From positions 16,927,501 to 16,991,500 of the forward strand of contig JAEOAD010000024.1 in assembly GCA_036365145.1 (NCBI GenBank): DNA of 64,000 nucleotides, read 5' to 3'. The position numbers and the translations under genes were made by a program. The notes under the pieces were generated by a model, which did not search any database, had not been told where the DNA came from, and worked only from the letters and a program-made list of their open reading frames with translations. Below are positions 22,628 through 34,415 of this stretch, piece by piece; position 1 is the first letter of the stretch, and each line of letters begins with the position of its first letter. Source of the DNA: Orientallactaga sibirica (Eukaryota > Chordata > Mammalia > Rodentia > Dipodidae).

Positions 22628-22745
22628 GAGCAAATCCCTGAGTGATGTCAGCGCAGAGGACGTCCAAAACCTACGGCAGCTGCGTTATGAGGAAATGCAG
22701 AAAATAAAGTCACAACTGAAAGAACAAGATCAGAAATGGCAGGAT
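22628..22745 (+). CDS. Lmo7: LMO7 exon, charged helical segment
   Basis: The exon encodes SKSLSDVSAEDVQNLRQLRY followed by EEMQKIKSQLKEQDQKWQD, a strongly charged and probably helical segment typical of LMO7. The acceptor is GGTGTTATTTCAG and the donor is GAT/GTGAGT. It enters in phase 2 and leaves in phase 0. It continues directly into the Lys/Glu-rich exon at 26405. The 8.3-kb intron before it is filled with SINEs. Confidence 0.95.
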
Positions 22746-22825
22746 GTGAGTATTTGGAAATCGAGAGGGAGGAGTGAGTGTGTGGGTTGCACTTCTCCTT
22801 GTGTCTTCTCTCTCTTTCTTTTTAA

Positions 22826-23025
22826 AATATATTTTATTTATTTATTTGAGAGAGAGAAAGAGGAGGGTGGGGGGGGTGGTTGCAGAGAATGGGCATGCCA
22901 GGGCCTCCAGCCACTGCAAATGAACTCTAGATGCATGAGCCACCTTGTGCATCTTGCTTACATGGGTCCTGGGGAATCGAACTGATATCCTTTGGCTTTG
23001 CAGGCAAACACCATTTCTCCAGCCC
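22826..23025 (-). mobile_element. DIP-like SINE, head shortened
   Basis: It has an intact body but CACCATTTCTCCAGCCC has lost the TTAACTGCTAAGC part of the A-box region. It lies 80 bp downstream of the exon ending at 22745. Confidence 0.9.
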
Positions 23026-23116
23026 GCATCTTCTCTTTAAATGATGTTAGCGTACTTAACAGGCAATTTTCTTTGCCACTCCAGTATTCAGTTCAATAGA
23101 GAATCTGACCAAAGAG

Positions 23117-23321
23117 TTTCATTTTTACTTTTATTTATTTATTTGAGAGAGAGAGAGAGAGAGAATGGGCATGCCAGGTCCTCCAGCCACTGCAAGTGAA
23201 CTCCAGATGAATGTGCCCCCTTGTGCATCTGGCTTACGTAGGGCTTGGAGAGTCGAGCCCTGAACTGGGGTTGTTAGGCTTCATAGGCAAGTGTTTAACC
23301 ACTAAGCTATCTCGCTAGCCC
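23117..23321 (-). mobile_element. DIP-like SINE
   Basis: (GA)n, GCCAGGTCCTCCAGCCACTG and TAAGCTATCTCGCTAGCCC. Confidence 0.9.
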
Positions 23322-24240
23322 TAAACATTTATTTTTAACCTGTCACTGTTATATGTCGTAAAGGCCATCATAAAACGAGTGTAGAAGAATGTATTTCTTT
23401 TAGTCTGCTCTGAGCTTTCAGAGAGCATGAAGCTGCTTTCTCGTGGTACAGTGAGCCTGCTTGCTTGGATGAGTGGCTGAGTTGGGGGTATGACTGCTAA
23501 TTATGCTCTTGAGAAGGAAAGACCTTGTTCAGGGTAGGCCCTGAAGAACTGCTGGGTCTGACCCGGATCTTGACATTGGTAGGGAGAAATGCAAAGGGTT
23601 CTAAAAAGTTTGTTGAGGAGATTGGAAGGCAATGTAACCCAGAGTAACATTTCAACTGAAGTCATTATTGAATAGAATTCAGATTTAAAGCTTTCAACAA
23701 CTGACATTTCCAGATGTTTCTATGGACAAAGTCTCAATCTCTAGTTGAATCCTTAAGGAAAAAGTGGCATCTCCCGCCCTCCCTAATATAGTAATTGTTT
23801 TAAGCTTCTGTAATGAAATGAACTATAATATATAAACCGTACATAGCAAACCAAAGAAGTCTGAGGATCGCTTCCTGGTGAGAGAGTTGGGTGGAAGCAA
23901 CAGTGAATAGAACAGAGGAGCATGCATCTTAATTTTCACAGGAATTAACGGCTGGGCCGTGGTCATAGAACATTTGCTTTGGTTACTGTTAGAGTTCCCA
24001 AGTTCTTTAACCGTCTCCCTCCCTCTCTCCACTACTCCCTGGCCATGCTATCCTGGGACCACCTCCTGATGTGGTAACTGAGGATACCTGCAGGGTAAGA
24101 GGAGGGAAGGCCACCCCTGCCCACGCCCCAACTGCTACCTATGCACACCACACGAGGTCCTTACTACGCAGGGCCGTTTCTCTCCTCTTTCCATAAAACC
24201 CTCTCCCAGGCCTTCACTCACTCTCTTCAGCCCTCTACCT

Positions 24241-24545
24241 TCAGGTACATGCACCCCTCTTTTCTCCTTTTCCCTTATCCTCCCTCCCTCCCTCCTTCTG
24301 TTCTTTCCCTCCCTCCGTCCCTCTCTCCTTCCTTTCCCTCCTTCCCTCCTTCTTTCTCTCCTTTATTCTTTCCCTCCCTCCTTTCCTCCCTCCATCTCCC
24401 TCTCCTTCCTTTTTTCCGTCTCTTCCTCCCTCCTTCCTTCCCTCTCTCTCCTTCCTTTCCCCCTTCTCCTTCCTTTCCCTCCCTCCCACTGGTAAAGATA
24501 CCCTTTCCCTACCAGTCTGTCTCCTTCTTTCTCTCCCTTACTTCC
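24241..24545. repeat. CT-rich (CCCT/CCTT)n tract
   Basis: About 300 bp of nearly pure pyrimidine; the Pro/Ser-rich + frame and the Glu/Gly/Arg-rich - frame are artefacts. Confidence 0.95.
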
Positions 24546-24762
24546 TTTCCCCCATTATAATCAAGTCTTGGATCCTAGAAATTGTCTGAGTCCACTAATC
24601 CAAAGCTTTCCTCCTTTTCAGATCCTTCCAGTCTTCCCTGATGTTAAATAAGACCCTGATGCCAAGAAATTGTCTGTCTTGGTCCATATTGTGAACCCCA
24701 GACCTAAATTCCAGTGCCACTTTCCCTCAAAGCTCCATTAATTATCCAGAAACATTAAGCAG

Positions 24763-24832
24763 GGCTCAGGATGTGGCTCTGTGGTAGGATATTGGCCTAT
24801 CTGTGTCAATCCCCAGCACTGGGAAGAAAAAA
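24763..24832 (+). mobile_element. ID-type SINE
   Basis: GGGCTCAGGATGTGGCTCTG, then TCAATCCCCAGCACTGGG and an A-rich tail. Confidence 0.7.
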
Positions 24833-24872
24833 TAACTCAATGTCACTTTGCCAAAATGCATAATGAATTTTT

Positions 24873-25077
24873 AAAAAAATATATTTTATTTATTTATTTA
24901 TTTGACATAGAAAGAGGTAGAGAAAGAATGGGCACACCAGGGCCTCCAGCCACTACAAACAAACTCCAGATGCATGTGCCACCTTGTACATCTGGCTTAC
25001 GTGGGTCCTGGGGAATTGAACCAGAGTCCTTTGGCTTTGCAGGCAAGTGCCTTAACTGCTAAGCCATCTTCTCCAGC
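24873..25077 (-). mobile_element. DIP-like SINE, first of pair
   Basis: TTTATTTATTTATTTGACAT at left; CTAAGCCATCTTCTCCAGC at right. Confidence 0.92.
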
Positions 25078-25091
25078 ATCATGTTGAATTT

Positions 25092-25306
25092 TGTTTGTTT
25101 ATTTATTTATTGGAAAGTGACAGAGAGAGAAAGAGGCAGATAGATAGAGAATGGGTGCGCCAGGGCCTCCAGCCACTGCAAACAAACTCCACATGCATGC
25201 GCCACTTTCTGCATCTGGCTTACGTGGGTCCTGGGTAATCGAACCTCGAACCGGTGTCCTTAGGCTTCACAGGCAAGTGCTTAACCACTAAGCCATCTCT
25301 CCAGGC
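25092..25306 (-). mobile_element. DIP-like SINE, second of pair
   Basis: Starts within 20 bp of the previous element in the same orientation. GCGCCAGGGCCTCCAGCCAC and CTAAGCCATCTCTCCAGGCT. Confidence 0.92.
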
Positions 25307-26404
25307 TCCCCATTGTGAATTTTTGATATGAAAATAATTATTGAGAGTGGCTATCTATTATATTAGATCAGGTAAAAACTCAGCCCATGTATATACTCGG
25401 ACCAAATGCACCCTGCTTTTTTGTCTTTCTGGAAATAGTTCCTATTGGTTTCTGGCCATTTGAAAAGCAGGAGTGGCCCTGTGTGCTCCCAAAGGGTAGG
25501 AGTTGAGCTCACCGCTCATGCCCTGGGGGTTAGCTTTGCTTTGGTCTGATACTTTGGATTCACTTCCCTCTGGACTGGAATGTCTCTCAGAATCCTTAGC
25601 ACGGTGGTCCCTCTGTGTGGACACACAAGAGATTGTACTTTTCAACACGTCTTAGCCCCTTGCACGTCAAAACTCATTTATGTCCCTAGGATTTATTGAA
25701 AGCCTGAGATAGGTTAAATTGACCCTGGGTCACCGGCCTGGGGCTATGGGAAGCAGCTGTGGACTTGTGCCTGCATGATTTTCCATGATGCCCTGACTTC
25801 TTTGAAGTCATGGATAATCTAGTTTTGGCTCCTCTGTGAAGCTTCCTCAGTGATCCTTTCTCTCTATGACCAACCACTGTCTAGAGCAATTCTAGTACCC
25901 CTTTACTGACCCATCTGACCTTTCCTTCCGGACTGGCAGTTCCTTGAAGGGAGCCATGTCTTGCATCCATGTGTCTATGGAGACCCAACTTCTCCTTTAT
26001 TCGGTGTGCCTCACTGTCACATTTCTGTTTCTGTCACCCAGAGAACATGTCCTTTCAACCACAGCCCAAGTTTTTGGAGTGAGAAGAAAATGAATTTGAA
26101 ATAGTTCCTGGCCAATCTGAACCCCACATCTCATTACAAGCATTTAGCGTTCTTTGAGAAATGGGCGCCGTTTCTGGGAAAACTAAAACTGTTCCTATCT
26201 CACTAGGTCAGGGTTTTCAGACAGACACACGAGCTAAAGGCTTGGTACAGAAGCACTGGCTATAAAAAGCAGAATGAGGGCAGCTTGGCACAAGGGGGAG
26301 TGAATGGTTTCAGCAATGTAACAGGATCCTCAAGCACGTTCTTGCTGCCAGAGAGGGTATGCAGAAATTCAGGTATGACCGGGCCAATGTGATTTTCCTG
26401 TCAG

Positions 26405-26547
26405 GACCTCGCAAAATGGAAAGATCGTCGGAAAAGTTACACTTCAGATCTGCAGAAGAAAAAAGAGGAGAGGGAAGAAATTGAAAAGCAGGCACTTGAG
26501 AAGTCGGACAGAAGCTCCAAGACGTTTAAGGAAATGCTTCAGGACAG
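26405..26547 (+). CDS. Lmo7: LMO7 exon, Lys/Glu-rich helix
   Basis: The exon encodes DLAKWKDRRKSYTSDLQKKK then EEREEIEKQALEKSDRSSKT and FKEMLQD, a nearly unbroken charged helix. The sequence agrees closely with what I recall of human LMO7. The acceptor is TTCCTGTCAG and the donor is ACAG/GTAAAA. It enters in phase 0 and leaves AG (phase 2). Together with the previous exon it may form a single alpha-helix or coiled coil that separates the central domain from the serine-rich linker; that structural role is inference. Confidence 0.95.
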
Positions 26548-27627
26548 GTAAAAGGCGGAGCTGCTGTCATGTTTGGGGGTCGTGTGGGAAAGGGAGGTGT
26601 GGTGGGATGGACCTTTACCAATGTAAGCTTTAATGAACTTTTCACTGAAGCGTCTAGGATTTTGCTCTTTAACATTAAAATGAGGTTGCCTACATAGTGA
26701 TTTGGGTCAACAAAAGAAAGGTGTACTTAATATCCATGAGCGTTATCTCTTTGTCTCCCAGTGTGCACACCTGTGCAGAAGCAGAAGGTACTGGCTATAT
26801 TTGGCACAAAAATGACACTGCCTTTATCCCCTTTAACGTGAGTTGAGAGTGCAATGGACAAATCAGCTCTTTCCCTTACTGAATAAAATAGAACAAAGTC
26901 CTTTTTTGAGTTTAGTCGTAGAGCATAAATTACATTTTAAGGAAGTCTATATAATCATGAATGTATGTGCTTATTTTTTACATTGTAACGTAGCAGGATA
27001 ATAGCCAGATTTAGACTGTCTGTTAAAGCCGATACTGTGTGGAACCATAGGATATTTATAGATTGGGAGGAAATAAATATGCTTTTAGGATAATGCCATA
27101 AAGGGAATAGGTTGCCAGGTGAGATTAAACAAAGCTCCTTTGTGTCCAAAATGCCAATGATAAAGAGAGTTTTCATTCAGTTCGATATGGCAGTTAACCT
27201 GAGCAGTTGGTACTGCCTGCTAGCTTCAAGATGGAGAGCATTTCTCCAGCTCTAGAAATATGAATAGTGCTTTTTAATCTGTAGTCATTGCCCATGGGGT
27301 TTCTGACGACCAGTATGAAACAGACCATAAACTGGCTCTTCTTAAAGATCTTCAAAAGCGCCTGCCTGTTATGCTTTTATTTTATTTTTTATTAATATGT
27401 TATGAATTTTATATAACAAGACTATGGTGGGTTCATATTGGTTCATTGATTTACTTAGAGTGTTTTGATTTTGGCAAATATAAATTTGTCAATAAAATTC
27501 TGCAAAGATCCCCTGTTAAAATTTTCTAATTTTGACATTAAAATATCTTTATGATTTGTGAAATATTTCTTTAGTAATAAGAGGTTAAGGTCTTACAGCC
27601 TTTCTTTGTTACAGCATTAAAAACTTT

Positions 27628-27850
27628 CATTTTTTTATTTGTTTATTTGCAAGCAGAGAGAGAGAGAGAGAGAGAGATAGAAGAGAGGCAGACAGAGAGA
27701 ATGGGCACACCAGGGCCTCTAGCCAGTGCAAACAAACTCCAGATGCATGTGCCACCTTGTGCATCTGGCTTACATGGATCCTGGAGAATCGAACCAGGAT
27801 CCTTTGGCTTTTTAGGCAAATGCCTTAACTGCTAAGCCATTTCTCCAGCC
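27628..27850 (-). mobile_element. DIP-like SINE
   Basis: A perfect 16-bp target-site duplication CAGCATTAAAAACTTT at 27612-27627 and 27851-27866 fixes both borders. Confidence 0.96.
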
Positions 27851-27885
27851 CAGCATTAAAAACTTTTATGTGTCACTCTGAAACA

Positions 27886-27985
27886 ACACAGTGAATTCTA
27901 GGTCAGCCTGAGCTAGAGTGAGACTCTACTTTGGAAAATCAACAAACAAACAAACAAACAAACAAACAAACAACAACAAAAACAC
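27886..27985 (+). mobile_element. B1 SINE, 5' truncated
   Basis: GTGAATTCTAGGTCAGCCTG, AGAGTGAGACTCTAC and a (CAAA)n tail; the first half of B1 is missing. Confidence 0.8.
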
Positions 27986-28138
27986 TTATGTGTCATCATA
28001 GGCTATGAATGTGTGGGTTAATACGTGTTCAATCAGTGATCTTTTTCTTTTTGGACCACTTGAATGCCAGTTATTGTCTGTCTCCTTGTGGTATCATGTG
28101 TGTAACTTTGTGGTGATAGAGCCCTTCTCTCTGCTAAG

Positions 28139-28571
28139 GGAGTCCCGAAATCAGATGTCTGTAGTCACGTCGAGCAGGACGAGGTATTCCTCTGTTGACG
28201 TACTGGATGATGGAGAGCTCTCCCCCAGGCTGGCTCACTCAGAAGCCACTCACCAGAGTGAGAGCAGAGAAGAGAAAGGAATGGCACATCCTACTGAAAT
28301 TCCCAAGGAAGACTCCACAGCTTGTACGAAGAGACAGGACAGTACAGCAGCCGAAGTTCCTCTTGCTCCTAAAAGCCTCGAAGAAGAGCAGCTCCCCACC
28401 CCTTTGTCTTCTCAGCACTCTCTGAGCACACGAATGGAGTCAACTCGAGTTTCAGCTTCTCTCCCCAGAAGTTACCAGAAAACTGATACAGCCAGGTTAA
28501 CATCTGTGGTCACACCGAGACCTTTTGGCGCTCACTCGAGGGGAATCTCATCACTCCCCAGATCCTACACG
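28139..28571 (+). CDS. Lmo7: LMO7 exon, serine/threonine-rich linker
   Basis: The exon encodes about 144 residues of poorly structured sequence, including SVDVLDDGELSP, GMAHPTEIPKEDSTACTKR, MESTRVSASLPRSYQKTDTA and RLTSVVTPRPFGAHSRGISS, ending LPRSYT. It carries two similar S-LPRSY motifs, SASLPRSYQK and ISSLPRSYT, which could be a small internal duplication or a phosphorylation-site pair. The acceptor is CTCTGCTAAG and the donor is ACG/GTAAAA. It enters in phase 2 and leaves in phase 0. The first half is less conserved than the LPRSY part, as expected for a linker. Confidence 0.94.
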
Positions 28572-28849
28572 GTAAAAATGCTTCCAGTTCATCTAATCTG
28601 TTCCAAAGAGCAGTGAGTTGGGGAACTTGTACAGAAACTGGAGTTACAGATACTTGATGAATAAAGTGTAGGTGACATATATAAAAGACTTTTTCATGTA
28701 AATTTAAACTCATTAGAAATTTAGTGCTTCAGATGACAATAATTCGGCATTGATTAAATTTTAAAATTAGTTCAAGTAGGGCTGGTTCTTTTTAAAGAAT
28801 GAAGAAGATGTGTGATAAGGCAGAGCATTTATTTTTTATTTAAAAATTT

Positions 28850-29047
28850 TTTTATTGTTTTATTTATTTATTTATTAGATACAGAAAGAGTGAGAGAATG
28901 GGCATGCCAGGGCCTGTAGCTACTGCAAACGAACTCCACATGCATGTGCCATGATGTGAATGTGGCTAATGTGGGACCTGGAGAATCGAACCTGGGTCCT
29001 TAGGCTTTGCAGGCAAGCACCTTAACTGCTAAGCCATCTCTCCAGCC
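28850..29047 (-). mobile_element. DIP-like SINE
   Basis: Target-site duplication CAGAGCATTTATTTTTT on the left and CAGAGTATTTATTTTTT on the right. Confidence 0.92.
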
Positions 29048-30211
29048 CAGAGTATTTATTTTTTAGTGTCAATATTTTTGTCAAATATTAATTTTGGAGG
29101 ATGTGAAATTGCCAGTAGTCAGCTCTTTTGACCTACAAACCTGTACTTTCATGTGGCTTAACCTAAATATTTTTCAGGGTGAGATAACCAGTTTTTTTTT
29201 TTTTTTTTTTTTTGCTTTATTCTGAGTTCTTATTCTAGAACTTTGAATATTCAACTATTTTTACTGGAATTTTTGAAGCACAAGTTTTTGCTTTATCTTG
29301 GGTTCTCCCTTTGGAACTTGAATAATTAAATGTATGAATATATGAACTTCTATTTTATTGGGATTTTGGAGGATGCAGGATCTATTAGCATCTTTCCTGA
29401 TAATAAAGTGAAACCTACCATGCACCTGACATGTTAAACTGAATTTTATGAAGAAATAAGAGTTTCAGTATTCCTATTCCTGCTAGTGCTTCAAATTTAG
29501 ATGAGATAAAATGTGACTTAAAAATGCAGAGTATTGGAGGTGCAATTTAGCCTACCTAAATTGTCCAGGAAATCCCTGAACACCATATTAAAGAAAACAT
29601 AGGAACATTTCATAAGCTAAAAATTACACTTATTTGAATGACACTATTAAAATAGTTAAGAACAGTAGAAGCAAGAATAGTATTGTGAAAATGTATTCTA
29701 GATAATATGTTAACTATCTGTAAGATATAAAATATCTATTACTCAGTAAGGGAAAGATAAACATGAAAAAATGGATCTAGAATAGAGTTGTCCGTTCAAG
29801 GGAGAAGGGATTTAATAAAGTACAAATTATCATGGTCAGCCTCATAGGGCAAAACATGAGGTCAGCCACTTTCCACCCATCAAAATGACAATGCTTTCAA
29901 AACTGAATGTGTTGATAAGGACACAGAAATACAGGCGCTTTTGTACCTTGTGAGTACATCACCAGTTTTCTTTGTAGAAATGATGTACAGATACTATGTA
30001 TAATAAAAATCTTTGATTCAGCAGGTTTTGAGAGAATCTGGACTATAAAATAAAAGCTACAATTATAGAGTGATAGAATTTGTTGATAGTATTTTTTTTT
30101 TTTGGAAGGGAGGAGTGATAAAAGAGCCTTAAGCACTTTTAAGTACCATCAACTAAATACATTGTTGATGTTTCATATTATGGAATTTTCAAAAATTAAA
30201 AGACCAAATGT

Positions 30212-30418
30212 GGGGCTGGAGAAATGGCTTAGTGGTTGAGATGCATGCCTGCAAAGCCAAAGGCCAGGTTCGATTTCCCCGTACCCACGTAAAACCAGAT
30301 GCGCTAGGTGGCACATGCATCTGGAGTTCGTTTGCAGTGGCTTGAGACCCTGGTGCCCATTCTCTCTCTGTATCTGCCACATTCTTTGCTCAGATAAATA
30401 AAAACATAAAAAGTAAAA
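30212..30418 (+). mobile_element. DIP-like SINE
   Basis: GGGGCTGGAGAAATGGCTTA head, GGTTCGATTTCCCC B box, and AAATAAAAACAT tail. Confidence 0.93.
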
Positions 30419-30589
30419 AAAAATTAGAAGATTTAATTTGGAGTTTTCTCTATTGATTTGGTATTATGGAAACAAGGAAGGCAAGTTTCAGAAGTTTGCC
30501 GATAATAATATGTTCACGAAAACAGTTCCTCCTACCACATAGGTGTATAAGAAATGTGCTCCAAGCTTTTAAAAATAGTTACTTTGGCT

Positions 30590-30745
30590 GGGCGTGGTGG
30601 CGCATGCCTTTAATACCAGCACTCGGGAGGCAGAGGTAGGAGAATCGCCATGAGTTCGAGGCCACCCTGAGACTACATAGCTAATTCCAGGTCAGCCTGG
30701 ACCAGAGTGAGACCCTACCTTGAAAAACCAAAAAAAAAAAAAAAA
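30590..30745 (+). mobile_element. B1 SINE
   Basis: CTGGGCGTGGTGGCGCATGC, CAGCACTCGGGAGGCAGAGG and a poly(A) end; near consensus and 117 bp before the exon at 30862. Confidence 0.95.
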
Positions 30746-30861
30746 GTTAACTTTGCCATGGGAGGTATATGTCATTTCTGTAGCTTTAAAATATTAATGT
30801 GTGTTTTTAAAGCAGACGCTAAAATTAGCAGAATATCAAGTTTGAAATATGTCCTGTGTAG

Positions 30862-31167
30862 ATGGATGACAGCTGGAAGTATAATGGAGATGTTGAAGGT
30901 ATCAAGGGAACGCAGCACAGTTTGGTCAGCACCACTGCCCAGAAGTCCGACACCAGCCAGCTTGTTCTGAGCTCACCCAGCGAAGGAGAGACACCCCCAG
31001 GAGAAGGTGTGGCAAGGTTGCCCTCTCCGACTCTCCCCTCCTCATCTTTCTCCAAAGACCAGGCTGCCACCTCTAAAGCCACACTGTCTTCAATGTCTGG
31101 CCTGGATTCAGTGTCTGACTCCGCAGAAGGGAGAAGCTCGCCCCTGAGGGAGGTTTCAAGGTCCCAG
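30862..31167 (+). CDS. Lmo7: LMO7 exon, Ser/Thr/Pro-rich linker before PDZ
   Basis: The 102-codon exon opens with MDDSWKYNGDVEGIKG and runs through a Ser/Thr/Pro-rich segment (LPSPTLPSSSFSKDQAATSK, ATLSSMSGLDSVSDSAEGRS) to REVSRSQ. It is phase 0 on both sides. The acceptor is GTCCTGTGTAG and the donor is CAG/GTGAGT. It starts with an in-frame ATG, but the acceptor and the upstream exon show that this is an internal methionine. The next exon starts the PDZ domain after an 11.2-kb intron. Confidence 0.94.
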
Positions 31168-31471
31168 GTGAGTGAGTCATTGGCCCAGATCGTTGAAGAT
31201 TTCAACGTGGAAGCAATCCTTCCTAGCCCCTGGCTGTTACAGTGCAAGCCGATGTTTATTTTAGGTGAAGGTATATTATGGCTTATTTTTAACAAATCTT
31301 GCAGGAAGTAGGTCCCTTCCAACTCTTACTTTATAGATCCTAGATAATCTTTGGGAATTGTGTCTCCAGAAACTTGAATCCTTGGGTTTGCGTGGAGGTT
31401 GGATTGTTCCCTTTTTCACTAGTTTCTGATGCTGGAGTCAGTCAGTTGGATGGCTTAGGTGAAGAAATTGT

Positions 31472-31472
31472 G

Positions 31473-31513
<41 letters not shown>
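31472..31513. repeat. (TG)n microsatellite
   Basis: About 20 TG units. Confidence 0.95.
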
Positions 31514-31515
<2 letters not shown>

Positions 31516-31639
31516 TATAATATATATAGGTAGGCCAAACTTCTCTCTAGAGAAATTAACTGACCCTAAGGAGAAATTGTTAACATATATGATGGACATC
31601 TAGGGACATAGCATTTCTTTAAAAATTTGTAATACTTAC

Positions 31640-31893
31640 AATGCAACTGCCCAGACAGAAATTGGCCTCGATATCCATGACCTTACAGTGCCTAACAATA
31701 CCATTGCAAGACCCTCAAAATAGAAAAAAGATGATGACATCAAATTAAAAGAAAGACTAATGGAGAGAGGGAGGGGATATGATGGAGACTGGTGTTCTAA
31801 AGTGGAATAGGGGAGGGAGGGGAGGGAAATATATGGTTTTTATGTATGTAAATATAGAAGATGTCAATAAAAAATTAATTAAAAAAATTTGTA
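31640..31893 (+). mobile_element. LINE-1 3' end fragment
   Basis: CAAATTAAAAGAAAGACTAA, GGAGAGAGGGAGGGGATATG and GATGTCAATAAAAAATTAAT match rodent L1 3' ends, a G-rich tract followed by AATAAA and oligo(A). No reverse-transcriptase coding part is present. Confidence 0.75.
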
Positions 31894-32595
31894 ATGCTAG
31901 TATATACTTCAGAATGGCCACAGTTATAGGTTACTTGTTGTGCCTGAATGGCACTGTGGAGAGCTGGTTATAACATGACAGCTGTGAATCCAAATACTCG
32001 GAGTCCATCCAAAATGTGCCATTAGATGCAAAATGAATGGGATGTATATAAGTTTTCCTGTTTTAAACCTTAATAGGTATCTTTCAAGGGAATTATTAGG
32101 TAATAAGTGTTCTTATAGTCTACATATAAAACACACTAAAAGTCTTTGTGTAAAAAACAAAAAAAAACAAAAAAAGCTTCTCTCTTCTTAAAAGAAAACA
32201 TCGCTAAGTAATTTGATATTTGCATGACTCTCTTAGCATGGAGGAGCTTTTGTAGGTCTTTGGCTTGCTCTATAATTCCCTGTTGCCTTTGTTTTCTAAG
32301 GCAAAAGATAAAATATATAACTTGGCTTAAGTTCTATGCATGAAGTAACTTTATGTGAAATTGTTTGGTATAGCATATTTATTTAGTTTCATTCAATTTT
32401 TTTTTTGTAGAGAAATGCTTTAAAAGTTGAAGCTTTTAAAAAATGTTTTTGGTTCTATCAAATAATATGTACCTAACAAACTTGGGAAGTGCAGGAAAAA
32501 ATCAATAATAGAAATCCTTGGGAATTCTATCATTTGGAGTTATTCATTGTTATCACTTTGGTAACTTTTTCAAGAATGTTTTCCTATATTTACAA

Positions 32596-32650
<55 letters not shown>

Positions 32651-32694
32651 TATATATATACATACATATATATACACACACACACACACACACC
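32596..32694. repeat. (TA)n/(CA)n compound microsatellite
   Basis: Alternating TATATA blocks with CACACA ends. Confidence 0.95.
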
Positions 32695-33265
32695 TGTTCA
32701 GCTTGTATAAATCATGAGCTATATAAATAATTCTGTGAAAGTTTTAAAGAGGCAGAAATAGATAATGAGCATTCCAGGTTTCCACGGATGAGAATAATAG
32801 TATGTGTTCCAGTTGGGGCGCATGAGGTACCAGGATGAGTAATAACAGCAGAGGCAAGGTGCCTTCTGGTTTTATGGACTATTATGTTGCCTTCCCCTTT
32901 TGCAAGAGCAAATTCAACAGAGCAGCTTGATTAATGTGTGGCTTGAGGTGGTGGACCTCCCTCAGGGTGGGACCTGAAAGGTGATGTCCACGGATTATGA
33001 AGAGGGGGCCATGTGTGGAGTGCGGGTGTGCCCCATACTTGTTGAGAGGAGCCCAAATTAACCTGGCCCTGTTCCAGGTTTCATCATTAGTAGACTTACA
33101 CTTCTTGGTCATCAAACCTGAAATGGCATTCTGCCAGAGAACATTAGGCTTTTTTTGGTTTTATTTTGTTTTTGTTTTAAACCAGCAGGATTACTGGAAG
33201 TCTTGAACATTGGTATATTTCATATGATGACTTGCCTATCTATTGTATTTGGACTGTCCATTTCT

Positions 33266-33476
33266 TAAATTTTTTAAAAATTATTTATTTACTTATTTTT
33301 TTGCAAGGAGAGAGAGAGAGAGAGAATGGGCATGCCAGGGCCTCTAGCCACTGTAAACAAACTCCAGACGCATGTGCCCCTTGTGCATCTGGGTTACGTG
33401 GGTCCTAGAGAATCAAATTGGGATCCTTTGGCTTTGCAGGCAAATGCCTTAACCACTAAGCCATTTCTTCAGCCCT
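33266..33476 (-). mobile_element. DIP-like SINE
   Basis: Flanked by GGACTGTCCATTTCT (33251-33265) and GGACAGTCCATTTCT (33477-33491). Confidence 0.94.
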
Positions 33477-33824
33477 GGACAGTCCATTTCTGTGTTATGA
33501 GGAAGCAGCTTATGTTACCTACTGGAGAGTCTGAGAGTACATACCAGCTGAAGAACAATGTATAAAGAGCCTCGTGTACCATACTCTTCCAAACTTACTA
33601 AGACTAGGTGTTCAGAGAAAAGTCAAACCTAAAACTGTGACTGAAGCCCTAGGTATCCTGGTAGCGTTGTAAGTGTTCTTCTGGTCTTTATATTTCCTCC
33701 CTTGTACTTGGACTGAAATTGTCCAAGCATTTGTGGATTTAGACTCTCCTAAGATGTTATTGCTTTCATTCTCACCTGTCATTCCCCTAGTTCAGGTGAT
33801 TTTTCTATCAGTGTGTTCCCCCCA

Positions 33825-34007
33825 ATATTTTATTTATTTGCAAGCACATAGATAGAGAATAAGTGAGTAAGTGTATGGCCACTGCAAATGAACTCTAGAT
33901 GCTTGTTCCGCCTGTGGTTCTGGCTTATGTGGGTGCTGGGGAATTGAACCTAGGTTTTTAGGCTTTACAAGCAAGCACCTTAACTGCTGAGCAATCTCTC
34001 TAGCCCT
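33825..34007 (-). mobile_element. DIP-like SINE, divergent
   Basis: TTATTTATTTGCAAGCACAT, CACTGCAAATGAACTCTAGA and GAGCAATCTCTCTAGCCC. Confidence 0.85.
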
Positions 34008-34224
34008 AAGCATCAGTGCTTTGTACCTATCCATCAATGTTTATGCATTTTACACAAAACTGGCTTCAGATTTTCTTGCCCTGATATCAAGCTGATCTCT
34101 TATTTCTCTTTCCTAAAGTCTCCAGCAGCAATGTGGGGTCTGTGGAATGAAGTGCAGGGCACTCCAAGGAGCACTGGTGGCCCTCTATAGTGACACCCAT
34201 TCTCTTTGAAGTTCCATGATCGGG

Positions 34225-34415
34225 GTAGTGTTCATTGAATGCCTACTGCATGTCAGCCAGGCTGCATGGGGCATTATATGGATGAATCTTTAAGAAGCCC
34301 AATGATGTCAGCATCATCATTTTTATCTTCATTTATACTTGTGAAAATCGAGGTATGGAATGACCATGCGACTTACCCAAGTCCATACAGAGAACCCAAG
34401 CAGTCTAACCCAATA
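34225..34415 (+). mobile_element. MIR-type SINE, ancient
   Basis: The order of motifs fits MIR: TGAATGCCTACTGCATGTCA, a TTTATCTTCATTTATACTTG segment, and ACTTACCCAAGTCCATACAG. It is highly diverged. Confidence 0.65.

Larger units (their letters stand above)
22746..26404. other. LMO7 intron, 3.7 kb
   Basis: It holds DIP SINEs, an ID element and a CT-rich tract. Around 25920-26060 the CAGTTCCTTGAAGGGAGCCA motif hints at an old L2 fragment, but this is too weak to annotate. Confidence 0.65.
28572..30861. other. LMO7 intron, 2.3 kb
   Basis: It holds two DIP SINEs, a B1 and a T-rich run at 29192-29212. The stretch 29213-30200 is AT-rich and unique with no gene. Confidence 0.7.

Noticed and set aside
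24141..24560. 139-codon Pro/Ser/Phe-rich frame
   Set aside because: It is a CT-rich tract translated in one frame, with no homology or splice sites.
22826..25306. CRISPR-like array of similar units
   Set aside because: The units are about 200-bp SINEs at irregular distances with target-site duplications, in a mammalian intron.
28005..28138. N-terminal extension of the 28139 exon starting at a methionine
   Set aside because: It reads through the intron end; the CTGCTAAG acceptor and phase match place the exon start at 28139.
30825..31322. 165-codon antisense frame
   Set aside because: It overlaps the sense LMO7 exon 30862-31167, whose frame, phase and homology are clear.
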